Positions 22,847-34,870 of a DNA stretch of 64,000 nt are shown piece by piece. Source of the DNA: Anthonomus grandis grandis (taxonomy: Eukaryota; Arthropoda; Insecta; Coleoptera; Curculionidae); NCBI RefSeq assembly GCF_022605725.1, contig NC_065556.1, forward strand, positions 6,944,001 to 7,008,000, in the 5' to 3' direction. The stretch's first letter is position 1. Every line of letters begins with the position of its first letter. The position numbers were made by a program, and so were the translations under genes. The notes below the pieces were generated by a model. The model was not told where the DNA came from. It ran no database searches and saw only the letters and a program-made list of their open reading frames with translations.

Positions 22847-25800
22847 TTATTGGGTAGATTGTAGACCTGAAGGGCTTGGTATGGGCTCGTTACTATTTGA
22901 AGGATCAGGATCGGGAGTCTGAAAAGAATTGGGAGTTTTCCTAAGTCTCTTTAGTTTCCTTATGTGGGTATTTATTGGGTTTTTCTTAGAAATTCCCGTT
23001 ATTTTATTTTTGCCGATAGCTGTAACTTTTGTTTTAATATAGGGTGGATGTATTTTATTTCTAAGAGGATTTCTTTTATACACTATTTGGTATATTTTTA
23101 TGTTAGGGGGGTTATCTATATTTTTGTTTTGTTTTTGTGTATTGTGCTTTTGTTTGTCATGTGCATGTTTATAAATATGTTCATAAAAGGGCAATAATTC
23201 TTTTTTGCGTTTTTCGTTGTACTGCTCAAAAAGTGTTAAATCATTATTAAAGCTTGGTTCATTTATGTAGGGGCCATATAGAATTGAAAAGGGAGAATAG
23301 CCAGTTGTGGAATGTATACTTTGGTTGTAGATTAGTATAGCTGAAATCATAATGTTTTGGGGAGTTTCGTCTGGATTTTCCATTTTTAGTATTCTAAGTT
23401 TTTCTAAGAGAGTTGAATGTAATCTTTCAACGGGGCTATTGGAAGAAGAATTTGAGGGTGTTGTGTAGTGGGTTTCAATACCGAAGAGTTGGCAGAATTC
23501 TCCAAAAATGTTATTTTGAAATTCCTTGCCGCGGTCTGCAACTATTTTTTGTGGAGTGTTATGATGTGAAAAATAGTGTCTTAATTTGCTGAGAATTGTG
23601 ACTGCATTTTTATCAGTTATATAATAGGCCTGTGCATATTTGGAAAATGAATCAATGATGGTAAGAAATTGGCAGTTTGAAAACTGAAAAATATCCAGGT
23701 GGATTGTTTTGAAGGGTTTTTCAGCAAGGAGTGGTCCTTCATAAGCAATCCTGTAGGGATGCCGCTCATATTTATGTATGCCACACCTATTTATGTAGTT
23801 GGTAATACAGTCCCTTAATTTTGGCCAGTAATATTTTTGTTTTAAGTTATTATAGGTTTCGTTGATGCCATTGTGATTTTTTCTGTGGTAGTTTGAAACT
23901 ATTTCCTGTTGTTGTTCTGGATTTATGACGTCTATTAAGTAAGTGTTTGACAGAATTAGTTTTGCTGATGGGTTAAGGGTTATAGAGACAAGTCGTTAAA
24001 ACTCTACTCTTAGTTCTTCGTTAGCTATAAAAATCGTTGTCGTCACGTCTGGTTTAATAATTTCTTTAAAAATTTTTAGGATATGCTCTTGTCTATTTTG
24101 CTTTTCAATTAATATGTAGTGGTGTCTCTTGTTGAACGGTCTAGTAAGGGTGTGTTTGAAGGTATCTCCATAGTTTATTACGACACGATTGCTGGCATAA
24201 TTTAGAGGTAGCTCTGATATTGGTAGGAATTTTCCGTGAGTATCGTTGTTTGAATGGACGGTGATATCACAATCATTATCAATTTTCTCTGCAATAGCAG
24301 GGGTTGGGGATTTGGGCGGGAAATTGTTATTAGGACTAATTATTTGCTTTTCAATGAGGTCATTATATCTTTCATTAAGGACAAAATCTGCTAGATCGAA
24401 ATCTGCTAAGTTTGCAACTGTCTCGTCAGCATTAGGGGCATTGGACCGTATGTCATTGTCCTTGTCGGTTATCTCATGGGTGTTAAGTTCAATCCGGGAT
24501 AAGGCGTCGGCAACTACATTTTCTTTGCCTTTTTTGTACTTAATTTCGAAGTTGTACTCCTCAAGTTGGAGTCTCCAGCGGATAAGGCGGCCATTTGGCT
24601 CTTTTATTTTAGAAAGCCAAACAAGGGGGTTATGGTCTGTTTCAATGGTGAATTTTACTCCGTATAAATAGCAGCGAAAATGTTTTACTGAATTCACAAT
24701 AGCGAGGAGTTCGCGTTCTATGGTGGAGTAATTGCGCTGTGCGGAGTTCAATGTACGAGAAAAAAATGCAATTGGGTGGTCGTTTTGAGATAAAACGCTA
24801 CCAATGGCGATATTTGAAGCGTCGGTCGTTAATTTAAAAGGTTTATTGTAATTTGGGTATTGAAGAACTGGGGAATTAGTAATGAGTTCCTTGCTTTTTA
24901 AGAATGCTTCAATATATTCTTGATTTCCAATGCATTTTTCGCTACCCTTTCTAAGACATTTCGTGATTGGAAATGTTACTTTAGCAAAATTTTTGATGAA
25001 TCTCCGATAATATCCGACTAGTCCCATAAAAGATTTAATTTCTTTTTGAGTTTTTGGCATGGGATATTTTTGAATTGCTTCAATTTTTGATGGATTGGGT
25101 TTTATTCCCTCGGCAGTGATTATGTGGCCTAAAAAGGAGACTTCTTTTGACAAAAACTGGGATTTATCAAGCTGTATTTTTAAGTTAACTTCTCTGAGTC
25201 TCTTAAAAATCTTTCGAATGTGGTCGATATGTTGAGTTAGGGATTTTGAAAATATTACGATGTCATCCATGTAAACAAAGCAGAATTTGTAAAGATAGTC
25301 ACGTAGAACTTCATCCATCATTCTTTGAAATGTGGCCGGCGCATTTTTAAGACCGAATGGCATGCGTAAATATTCATAATGGCCGTTGTTTACCGTGAAG
25401 GCAGTTTTTTCAATAGAAGAAGGGTCCATTCCAATTTGATGAAACCCCTGAGCTAAATCTATAGTGGAAAAGTAAGCGCATTTTCCTAGGCTATCAAGGA
25501 TTTCTTCGATTCTGGGAAGAGGGTATTTTTCTTCGCAGGTGACGTCGTTGAGTCGGCGAAAATCGAGTACCATTCTGAATTTTTTCGCACCCGAAGCATC
25601 TGCTTTTTTGGGAACTATCCACACTGGGGCGGAATATGGAGATATTGAAGGTTGGATTATTTTATTGTCAAGGAGTTTTTGAATTTGAGCTTGAATTTCC
25701 TTGTTCATGCTAGGGGGATGTCTGTATGACTTTACATATATGGGTCGATCAGCGTTTGTTCGAATCACATGTTTCGTTTTGGTGGTACATGTAAGGTCAC

Positions 25801-26545
25801 AGTCCTCGTGATAGAATATGTCCTTGTATTCATGGCAAAGTGGAAGGATTTGCGAAATTTCTAATGATGTTAGATGGTCAAGGTGAAGATGGTCTTTAGG
25901 ATTAAATTTTTCTGGAGTAGTTTTAGGTGGGTTGATTAAATCAAATTGGTCTTGAGGAATTACTTTTAGGCGTTGGTGAAAATTAACATGAACATTGGGA
26001 TTCGGGTTTGGGATTTTACATAGTCCATTTTCGACATTTATAAGACAGTCGGGGATCACATGCTCATTTATATTAAATGACGGCAAGATAGCTGTTCCTT
26101 TTTCATAATTGACTGGAATGACTAGATGTTGATTATTAATATTTGTAATTGGTCTATATAAAGGTTTATTGTAGGCTAAGGAGAATGGAATTTTGATGTT
26201 CTTGAGGGTAAGAGTTTTATTTTTGTAATCTATCAGGGCATTGAGTTCTCTCAGATCTTTTGTCCCAATAAGGGCATCAAAATCATTGTGCCAGTTTAAG
26301 ACTTTCATTTTAAAAGATTTTTGAATACCTAGCTCTGATAAAAGTGGGATGTCTAAATTTTTGTTCTCCTTGTACGTATTTTTACATGATGTTACTTTAA
26401 AGGGCTCATAAAAAAAATTGTTTGGGAATTGCTGTGCCAACTTTGGAGATATTATGGAATCGGAGGCGCCTGAATCTATTAGGACAGTCATTTGTTTTTG
26501 AGGTAAATAAAAATAAGGTAATTCGATTTGCTGGGCTAAGTTATT
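22847..26545 (-). pseudogene. pol: Errantivirus pol (PR-RT-RNase H-integrase), one stop codon
   Basis: The frame opens in the gag overlap and runs to 22847. Protease: LIDSGASDS at 26470. Reverse transcriptase: VPKKADASGAKKFRMVLDFR, then the catalytic YMDD near 25265. RNase H: TTDASNIAIGSVLSQ and ETDHNPLVW. A single TAA at 23996-23998 interrupts the frame just before integrase; no other stop occurs down to 22847. Integrase keeps the paired His of its zinc finger (YHRKNHNG) and the DDE triad: Asp in LDIFQF, Asp in VADRGKEF, Glu in SPVERLHS. The second Cys of the zinc finger is missing (CGIHKYERH), apparently a three-residue gap. The stop would separate RT/RNase H from integrase. Confidence 0.93.
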
Positions 26546-27921
26546 TAAGTTGACTCTTGATTCGAGGCTGGGTATTGAAAATTTTCTTGATTATCAAGGT
26601 TTTCCTCTTCCTGGAAGGATTCGTAATTTTTGTCAGAATAAAAATCACATTGTTCCAGTTGGTTCTGTGTATTCCCGTCTTCGGAATAGAAATAGGGTGT
26701 GGGCTGTTCGTAGGTCTCGATGTTGGATAATTCCTCAGAGATAAAGTTTTTTGGTCCAGTACGTTGGAAAAAATTGGTGTTTCTGGCTGATTGTGGTCTT
26801 TGTTGGTAGATACGGGAGGGCCCAGCTGTCGAAATTGACATTGGGATTGGAGCGTCCTGTTGCGGGGGTTTATAGGGAAGGTTGATTGGCTTGGATTGAT
26901 TGCCAAAGACTTCAGCATTGGTAGGATAACGCCTTGGGATAGGTCGTGGTTGTACAAAAACTGGTTGGCTAGGGAAAGGTTGTGGAGCACGGGGTGGGAC
27001 TGGGGCACGGGCTTGATTATTTACGCTGAAATGTTGGTTATGTGGGCCTGCATTTGTATTTCTATGAGTGGGATTGTAATTCGGATTTGGGAGGTTAGAA
27101 TGATGGTTAGTAAAGCTTATTTGTGACTCTATAATATTAAAATTTACAACATGAGCATAAGCATCATTTAAGGTTTGAGGTTGTTTAAGCATTAACATCG
27201 TTTTTAGTGTTTGTGGTGAGTTTGCTGTAAGAATTAAAACTGATGTCGTTTCGGCTTGACTTAAAAGTAATAATTTTGAAGCTTCATGTTCAACTTCGGC
27301 ATTTATTTTGCAGATAATTCTTTGCATAAAACATTTTAATCTTTCAACAAACTCTAAAATCATTTCACCTTTATTTCTTTTAATATACTGTAATTGCTGT
27401 AACAAAATCAAATATGTCACGGGATCACCAAACTTTTTTCTTAATTCTGTTTTGATTGAAGGCCAGTCATTTAAATCTGGGCGTGACAATAAGAAACTTT
27501 GTGCACTATCAACTAACTTTGACCTAATCGCAGCTAATACAACTTTTCTTTGATCGTCAGAAGTTGCGGTAATGTAATACAAATCGTAAAATTCATCTAT
27601 AGCTCTAATAAAGCTTTCTAGATGTTCCTGGTTTCCTGAGAACATCGGTAAAAGAGAAGTGAAAAATCTAATATTTTCCATTGTATTATTATTTAAATTT
27701 AATTTGTTTAATAATGAAATAAGTTCTTCTTGAACTTCAGAAGTTTCCTGTGTCACAGGTGTTAAAGTACTATCTAAATTAATTTCTTCTACGTCTGAGT
27801 TTTCTGAGCTATCTGAATCACTATCAGAATTAATGAAATTTAACCCTAAAGCAACCCTATTTTTTAACAAAATTTTTCTCAATCGAGCAGAAGCGTCAGA
27901 CATTAAATGGCAATTTGACAA
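26545..27921 (-). CDS. gag: Errantivirus gag
   Basis: An intact 458-codon ORF. An acidic serine-rich N-terminal stretch (SDSDSDSSENSD) is followed by a retrotransposon gag/capsid region (about residues 80-270) with FSGNQEHLESFIRAID and WPSIKTELRKKFGDP. A proline/asparagine/glutamine-rich tail takes the place of a zinc knuckle, as in other errantiviruses. The stop at 26545 lies beyond the start of the overlapping pol frame. That frame (-1) is open through PYFYLPQKQ into the protease, so pol is probably made by -1 frameshifting. The ATG is the first in frame, about 330 bp inside the 5' LTR. Confidence 0.93.
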   Translation of the reverse strand: MSNCHLMSDASARLRKILLKNRVALGLNFINSDSDSDSSENSDVEEINLDSTLTPVTQETSEVQEELISLLNKLNLNNNTMENIRFFTSLLPMFSGNQEHLESFIRAIDEFYDLYYITATSDDQRKVVLAAIRSKLVDSAQSFLLSRPDLNDWPSIKTELRKKFGDPVTYLILLQQLQYIKRNKGEMILEFVERLKCFMQRIICKINAEVEHEASKLLLLSQAETTSVLILTANSPQTLKTMLMLKQPQTLNDAYAHVVNFNIIESQISFTNHHSNLPNPNYNPTHRNTNAGPHNQHFSVNNQARAPVPPRAPQPFPSQPVFVQPRPIPRRYPTNAEVFGNQSKPINLPYKPPQQDAPIPMSISTAGPSRIYQQRPQSARNTNFFQRTGPKNFISEELSNIETYEQPTPYFYSEDGNTQNQLEQCDFYSDKNYESFQEEENLDNQENFQYPASNQEST

Positions 27922-28234
27922 TTACTTACAGTGGTGACATGGTTTGATCCACAGAGTCTATACTGCAACAATTTTCCTCAAATGGTACCAATCTTATGCC
28001 TGGATAACGTCGAACTGGTCTAGATAGGATATGGTTTAACACACAGCTACGGTTATGTTTTACCAATGTCCGCAGAACTGCAATCTCTATATTTAGTTGG
28101 AAAAAAAAAATTCTGTCTATTTTCCACTAAAAATGTTGAAACACCTTTGCAGTTCAATGTTTTTGGTAGCGCATGAAGAATTAAAATTCACTTTCGCACA
28201 ACGGAACTTCCGATAAAGGACGAAATTGCGCTAT

Positions 28235-28250
28235 CCTGTTCGCAGCGCCA
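28235..28250 (-). promoter_or_regulatory. Primer-binding site, probably tRNA-Ser
   Basis: TGGCGCTGCGAACAGG, starting with the last base of the 5' LTR, matches the complement of a tRNA 3' end with CCA. The acceptor-stem sequence suits tRNA-Ser of the CGA type, judged from memory of animal tRNA sequences. Confidence 0.7.
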
Positions 28251-28451
28251 GTTAAATAACAAGATCGACGGAGCTTCTTTTAAAAAACATTTATTAAAAT
28301 AAGGTTAACTAGGAGTACAAACGTATGGTGAACAATAATCCCGAACAGCGAGCTTTGACACGGAACTAATGCTAAACTTAACCTAACGACGATTGTATAT
28401 ATAGAGACAATTTACATAGTCAGCTATAATGACTATTCTAGGGATGTGACT
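28250..28451 (-). repeat. Errantivirus 5' LTR
   Basis: In element orientation it starts AGTCACATCCC and ends TTATTTAACT. A TATATATA box and a downstream GTCAAAGCTCGCTG region give the likely promoter, and AATAAA near the end gives the poly(A) signal. No difference from the other LTR was found on reading both. Confidence 0.95.
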
Positions 28452-28455
28452 TGCT

Positions 28456-28602
28456 AACTACTTTTTTCAGGTTTAAAACGATCATTAAGTTTATAAGGTC
28501 AAATAGTTTATCCAGGCTTATTTACGCCCCGAAATTGGGAAATTCCCAGTGATTCCACAGAAGCGAATAAAATGGGTTTTATTACTCTTCACAAATTTTG
28601 AA

Positions 28603-28635
<33 letters not shown>

Positions 28636-31439
28636 ATCCTTTTACCCTTAATTTAATCGTTTGTTCTTTCTCTTCCATTTCTAAGGCAAAATTAATAATA
28701 TTATTATCTTAAATCTGTATTTTAAGACAAATATTAAAATATAAATTTAATAGTAAATATATTTAAATAAAAAAAAGTAAATATATTAAGCTATTATAAA
28801 TACACACTAGGAAAGAGATAAGATAAAATTAGGAGGATCCATCATAAAATTCTCCGTCTTATTGATACCTAAAATTACTTAAAAAATCTATAAGAAAACT
28901 TTTCCCTTATCGGCATCCCTTATGGATATAGGATGAAAACAGAAACAATAACAAAGCATACTTATTACTTAAAAGATCGATAATGTCGAATGACATTTCA
29001 GTAATTGACATTATGGGCTGTGAAAAATCCCATTAGCTATAAAAATAGGCTAATGTTTGTAGATTGGGTAGTACAAGAATGTCTAAAGACGAACGATGCC
29101 GAGTGACAAAGAGAAAAGGTTAGCGAGTGCTAATCGCGCATAGAAAGATATTTTCTTTCTATATTTTTTCTTGTCTATTTCTTTGTTTATCGAGTTAGAG
29201 AGTACCGCTGCAGATTTCTTTAGATGGTCGCCGGGGTTTTGGCCCAGCGTCCTCTCCAAAGTGAAGGACACTGCGAGACGTTTCTTTGACGTCCTCGCAG
29301 AACCTTTCTTCATGCCATCTTAGCTTTGCGTATAGTCTTTTTGTAGTCGGTTTACGCCCTACGGTATGGCTCATAGTTGTTACTGATTTTGGTATGGTTG
29401 AACAATTTGCGTACTTCAGACCGTATTTTGTTAAGATTTAATTTAACTGATCATGCTTCTTTATAGTTTTCTCAAAGGATTGTAAGTTTCACTGTAGGGT
29501 CGATTTATATCGTCCGGCCCAGTCAGTACTTCTCACGATCCTTTACTGAAATATGGGTTTGTTACCGATAGTAATGTCAAACCGTATGTGTCTGTGACCT
29601 GAGCATTATGGGTCCGATGACACCACCAAGTTCCTGACCTTGATGCCGATATAGTTTTAACTAATATTTAGGCCTTTAGTTAACCTCGGTGAAAACCAAC
29701 ATCCGCCTAAAAAATCAGCGAAAAACAACAAGACTTCCAAATATCGAAAAAGGTCTTCATGTTATTTTTTTTTGACAAAACGATGAGACGCTGGAGACTA
29801 TTTTATATATTTAAAGAATGCCTATGTCAAATATAATTAATCAGTTCCAAAAGACATGAGATCTATTTTAGCCTAAATTTGAGCACCGACCGATAGAGTA
29901 GCAGGCATCTAAAAAAATTATACCTTGCTCACAGCCATCCGCAGAACAAATAAATCCGGTTAACTGCATCTAAGCATATTATTCATCAAACATTTTAACA
30001 AATATGATGCAACATTTTATAATTAAATTTAATTAAAAACTAATTTATGTTTAAAGAATCCAACCAAAATGACCTACATTTACGGAAACGCATTTTTTAA
30101 TAAACCCTTAGTTAAGACGGTATTAAAACTAAAAGTTAAGAAAGTTTCAATGTTATGCAGTTGACAAACTAAAAAGTTAGTATTGAGAGAAAAGTTTACT
30201 TCCACTTCCGCATTGCTCTGCTATCTGCTTACAGCACTTGAGAAGTCGTTTAGAGCTTCACTTTAATTTAACTCTTTTTTTCATGCACAAGCGCTTTGAC
30301 TTTTATCAATTTTTGTTATTAATTTAAAAATAAAATATATGTTTGAATTTAAATACAAAAAAGAGAGATATACATATGTACATACAGATAAATTCCAGTA
30401 CTAAAATCTTTCAGCGAAGACAGCGTTGACCCTCATATTTTTATATATTTTGATCTCTCTTTTAAAACGGCATTCAATTTTTTTAAAAATAGCACTTAGA
30501 TTTTAAATTTAATCTAATCTAATGCATCCAATGGAATTCTTAGCCTTTTACTAAAAAACACTTTCCTAACAGAAAAATGTCATATTTAATATCATATTAT
30601 TCACATTTTTATATTTAAAGCCTAACTTTAGCCTAACTAAAGCCTTAACCTTACTGCACCATTTTTGTTGGTGATTATATCATTGTTTTTACAATCTAAG
30701 GACTTATTTTAGGTATTTATTACTATTTTTATGGGTATTTTCTGTTTGAACAAAGATATCAAAATGTGATTTTCACTGAAATTTTAAGCTTTTAGTTATT
30801 TTACAATCAAAAAAGGATACATTGCTCCAATTCTATAACTGCGTAATACATGTTTAATTGTAAAATGGCGCCTTCTAGCGTCTACTGTCAAATATATGTT
30901 ATCATTTTGGATAGGGTATGATAAATTATTTTACTAAAATTATATTAATGATATCATTAAATCATCTTTTAGTTACTTTTAGCTTTTACAACAAAGGCGA
31001 TATTATGGTGACAAACAAGCTACTCTTATTTATAACTTTGAAAGTTAAAAAAAAATCAATAAATCAATAAGTCACAATAAACCAAAAATTATTGTAAACC
31101 AATTTTTAAATAAAGTATCATTATCACAACTAAAGCAAACTAAAAAAAATAAACAAACAGTACATGAGTAGATATGCAATTCTCTCGCTAAACAAAGATT
31201 GCTATAAAATAGACACATAAAAGTGTGCTTTGCAACTGTGATATGAAAAACTGTAAAAATTAAAGTTTTAAACTAAGGAAGAGCTCAAAGTTCGTAGCAT
31301 ATGATATTGCTTCTTTCTCGGGTAATAAGACTTTCGGGTCTATAAGACCTACTATAAGATCTCTGGTTGAAGCATTTGAATAAGGTTTATATGTATACAG
31401 ATCGTGTTATCGTGAGCTACGTATTACCCAAAATAATGG
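28456..31439. other. AT-rich stretch without recognisable genes
   Basis: Includes a (TA) microsatellite at about 28606-28635. The 76-codon minus ORF 29083-29313 (MKKGSARTSKKRLAVSF..) is lysine-rich but has no recognised domain. An 11-bp inverted pair AAAAGAGAGAT/ATCTCTCTTTT brackets about 30360-30464. Nothing else was seen. Confidence 0.55.
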
Positions 31440-31579
31440 CAACACCACTTGGTTACGGCTTGCAGGCGGCGGAATTTTTCGTTTTTATTTTTTGAACCGG
31501 GAGTCAGCAGACCTCACTTTGCTGTGTTACTGCACGTTGCATTAATAATTTTTGAGCGGTATTTTCGTCTTTTTTCACT

Positions 31580-32520
31580 ATGGCTGTTTATGCCCCTTCC
31601 GAAAGAGTTCAACTAATTAAATGGTTTTATGGAGGCAATTCGGCAGTACAATGTAGAGATTTGTTTTCAGTGACATTTGAGAATAGACCGACTTCTTGTG
31701 CAAAAACGGTTTTAAATGTGGTTACAAATTTTGAGACATCTTCTTGTCTTCAAGATTGTAAGAAATGCCACACAAAACGTTATACGATATAACAATATAG
31801 AACGGCGGGAAGAAATGGTTTGCAGTACCCTAAAACTTGATTCGACGAAGAATGGAATTTTGTGAAACCATGATGGAAAAGGCAAATGAAAACGAATATT
31901 TAAAAAAAAATAGTTTGTTTTCTGATGAATCTTCTTTTCCATTACATGGCAAACACAATCCTTCCATTGTTCGTTATTGGTCTCAGGAAAACGAGCACAG
32001 AAGTTTTCAGTTTCGTACCCAGTATCCTCAGAAATTGAATGTTTGGGCAGGTATTTTGGGCGACAATGTTATAGGGCCTTTTTTTTTTATTGATGGCACT
32101 TTAAACGCCCAAAAGTACCTTGAGTTGCTGCAAAACCAAGTTCTTCCTGCCGTTCAAATCCTACCTGATGTAGACCTGGGATCGGTCTATTTTCAGCAAG
32201 ATGGCTGTCCTGCTCATAACGCGGCTAGGGTAAAAGAATTTTTAACAAATACTTTTCCTAACCACCTTATTAGTGGGACTGGCGATATTAAATGGCCTCC
32301 TAGATCTCCAGATTTGTCTCCAAATGACTTTTATCTGTGGGGTTACCTTAAGCAGACCATTTACAAGCATGAATTTAGTAGGGCAACAAATTTAGAGGAG
32401 TTGCGAAATAAAATTGTCGAAGGTGTAAATTCCATTTTACCTGAAACTCTCTTGGAGGTGCGAAATAGCTTTTACGATAGGTTAAGTTTTTGTTTTAGCG
32501 AAAAAAGGCGGTTTATTTGA
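31580..32520 (+). pseudogene. Mariner-like transposase, internally deleted
   Basis: The 5' block (31580-31792) begins MAVYAPSERVQLIKWFYGGN, a helix-turn-helix of the DUF4817 kind. The rest of the DNA-binding domain is lost, and the catalytic block (31837-32520, 227 codons) starts in another frame. It keeps SDESSFPLHGKHN (first Asp), FQQDGCPAHN (second Asp) and WPPRSPDLSPNDFYLWGYLK (third region), and ends at TGA 32518-32520. The catalytic part is otherwise intact, which makes this the best-kept member of its family here. No TIRs could be found. Confidence 0.85.
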
Positions 32521-32675
32521 GCCTTATTTAAAAAATGATATGTTGTTAAGTTTGGTTATTAGAGTTTTATTTCTGATTTTTTATTATATTTTTTATCAGA
32601 GTTGATATTTTATTTTTTTATTAGAATAACGCTTTAATTTTTATTATGCAAAACACAGCATATTAAACATTTTAA

Positions 32676-33574
32676 TCAGCTCTCAACAGGGCACAGCTGA
32701 AAAGAAAGAACCTCTGCGGTTCTGAGAAAAGAAGGAGAAGGAAGGCTAGAGCTGCAGAAGAGGCCAAGGGCTCTCTGGGCTCGGCTTCCGCGGCGGCCCT
32801 GGCACCTACTCCCTCAGAGGCTTGCAAGCCTGGGGCTTCCACTGAGGAGGGACCAGGCACCAAAAGGCTCAGGACACCCGGATATACGCCTACCGAGCGC
32901 GCTGGCGGGGCTAAGGGACCGCGGACCGCTGAGTCCCGGCCTCAAGTCAGCTATGCGCGATCGGTCGGCAGCGCCAAGCTGCAGCTGGCAGTGTGCCGAA
33001 CGGGACAGCCCGAGGTCGGTTTCACTGGGGATCAGCTGCTACAATTCGTGGACTCGGTGACTGAGGCCATACTGCGGACATCGTCCGGCAGATCAGGAAC
33101 CATGTTCTGTTAACGGCCGCGAACCAGGAAAGTCTGAAGTGACTCCGTCGGGCACTCCCAAGTCTTTCTCCTTGGGAGGGGGTCACGAGTGGATCCCTCC
33201 ACGCTTCGCTTACGCCGCGCCATCTTAAGGATCCCGGGTATTAGACAAGTCTGACAAGGACACCCTTGGACAAGGGACCCAGGCTACTGGAGCTTCAAAA
33301 TCTTGGCCTCCCGTGCTCCCAGTGGAGAGTGTGGGAGCGCAAGGAAGAGGCTAAGAACCTCAGGCTGATGGTGGGGGTGGATGAGGAATCAGCCAAAACG
33401 ATAAGGGACAGACAGGGCTCGCTATTTTATAGCATCACGAGGGCCTCTGTCTCCCTTATCGAGAGCAAGAAAGCGGCTGATGACACCGGGGTAGCTAGTT
33501 CCACAATGGCCCCCGGGCCCTCGGCCGCCTACTTAGAAAAGGCTAAAACCGCAGCTTCCGAGCGGCCAGGGTAA
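32676..33574 (+). pseudogene. LINE ORF1 with DUF4780-like region, GC-rich
   Basis: From 32676 the frame reads SALNRAQLKRKNLCG and an Arg/Lys/Ala-rich low-complexity stretch (KRRRRKARAAEEAK), then TPGYTPTERAGGAKG and QPEVGFTGDQLLQFVDSVTEAI before a TAA at about 33112. A frameshifted, deleted middle follows. The ORF 33266-33574 has QWRVWERKEEAKNLRLMVGVDEESA, which resembles the DUF4780 domain of ORF1 proteins in insect LINEs. Base composition changes abruptly to GC-rich at about 32676, unlike the AT-rich surroundings. Confidence 0.75.
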
Positions 33575-33646
33575 TCCGTAGACGATGGCCCTTCCAGCTC
33601 TAAGAACTAAGCGTGCTGGCAGTCAGCCAGCCCCGCTCCATACAGC

Positions 33647-34870
33647 ATGCCTTTAACATTTCTGCAAGCGAATCTACAGCATGGAAGAGCGTCCACCGCT
33701 GTTCTGTGCAAAAGGCTCACTGAGCTCCATATCGACGTCGCCTTATTACAGGAGCCCTGGACTTACCAGGGCTCTATTAAAGGCCTGAGTTTAATTGGCG
33801 GCACACTACATAAACATGTACCGTGTGAGAATGCCCGCGCAATCATCCTTACTAGGAATGTGCGGTGCTTTCTCCTCTTAGGTCTCTGTACAAGGGACCT
33901 AGTAGCCGTCAAACTGTCAATGGATACGGGAAAGGATCTGGTAGTCTGCTCTGCCTACTTTCTCATCGAAATTGAATCACCCCACCCTGGCCGTCACACT
34001 TTCGAGTCGGTGGTCGAGAACTAGTCGGTGGTCTTGCGGATATGCCGGTAAGGTACACACTTCCGGCCGACACAGAGATCGGGACTGTCAACCTGACTCG
34101 TGCAATAATCGCGGCATTCGAGTGCAGCTGTCTCCTCAGACGGAGACCCGCCAATGCCAAGAATGCCTGCTGAAACAGTAACACGGAAAAGCACCGTGAC
34201 ACTACGCATCGGTTCCTTCGCAGGGCTGAGCGTACTAAGCTTGCCACTAACTGGGATGCGTTCCACGCAGCTCAAAGGCAATACAAAAAGACACTCAGGG
34301 ACTCCAAAAGACAGTGCTGGAGGCGGTTCTGCGATGACGTGGAAAACACACCCTCCGCAGCACAACTGTGCAAAGTACTGTCCAAGAAACCTGGAACTAA
34401 ATTGGGGTTGCTGTCACTTCCAGATGGCGGCTTTACTACCAATGAGCGGGAGTCACCGGAGGTCATGCTGCGCACTCACTTCCCAGACTCCAACTCATCT
34501 CGGGATCCTCCTAGCTGTTCTCGGGCTCCGATTCGCTTAGAGCTCGAGACTGCTAGAAGAATAATTACCTACAAGAGGGTGAAATGGGCAATCAAGACAT
34601 TCCCCCCCTTCAAATCTCCGGGCATGGATGGATTATATCCATGCCTTTTGCAAAACCGGTTAGAGGTACTAACCCCACACATAGTCAGATTATTCAGGAC
34701 GTCCCTTGCTCAGGGGTACGTCCCAAAGTTATGGCGTCAAGTGAAAGTCGTCTTCATTTCGAAACCTGGAAAAAGCGGTTTTACAGATCCCAAATCGTAC
34801 CGACCTATCAGCCTTACCAGCTTTATGCTGAAGGCAATGAAGAGGCTGATTGTACCGATCAATATCTTAT
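33647..34870 (+). pseudogene. LINE ORF2: endonuclease and start of RT, truncated
   Basis: MPLTFLQANLQHGRAST..LLQEPW is the start of an APE-type endonuclease (33647-34024). A deletion and frameshifts follow. From 34210 the linker (FCDDVENTPSAAQLCKVL) leads into a reverse-transcriptase N-terminus: KSPGMDGLYPCLLQNRLE, VPKLWRQVKVVFISKPGKSG, SYRPISLTSFMLKAMKRLI. The similarity stops at about 34860, so the catalytic YADD and everything after it are missing. The ORF simply runs on into unrelated sequence ending at 34938. Confidence 0.85.

Larger units (their letters stand above)
21347..22866 (-). pseudogene. env: Errantivirus env (fusion glycoprotein), frameshifted
   Basis: No ATG opens the frame at 22827, but CCCTTCAG at 22867-22874 is a likely splice acceptor, consistent with the spliced env mRNA of errantiviruses. 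RAKR followed by GLMNLLGTG is a furin site with the fusion peptide, as in the baculovirus F-like proteins these elements carry. A long helical region follows. The frame is lost between about 21955 and 21990, next to a 19-bp palindrome. The C-terminal part (21955-21347) has several cysteines, a membrane span (IIVLVVCIILVSSICIAL) and a short cytoplasmic tail reaching into the LTR. Fragments are described as found; with the shift, an intact envelope cannot be made from this copy. Confidence 0.88.
21164..28451 (-). mobile_element. Complete errantivirus (Ty3/gypsy with env), minus strand
   Basis: Two 202-bp LTRs (21164-21365 and 28250-28451) read as identical. They begin AGT and end ACT in element orientation, as in 17.6/297-type elements, and are flanked by TGCT on both sides (21160-21163 and 28452-28455), a 4-bp duplication usual for errantiviruses. 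Gene order on the minus strand is gag, pol, env. The total is 7,288 bp. LTR identity points to a recent insertion, yet pol carries one stop codon and env one frameshift, so this copy cannot make all its proteins by itself. Confidence 0.96.

Noticed and set aside
23996..23998. Programmed read-through of the pol stop
   Set aside because: Errantiviruses make pol by frameshifting at gag-pol; no read-through signal is known or visible here, so simple mutation is preferred.
29083..29313. Lysine-rich minus ORF as a nuclear protein
   Set aside because: Could be an ORF1 tail of an unknown element, but no motif supports any call.
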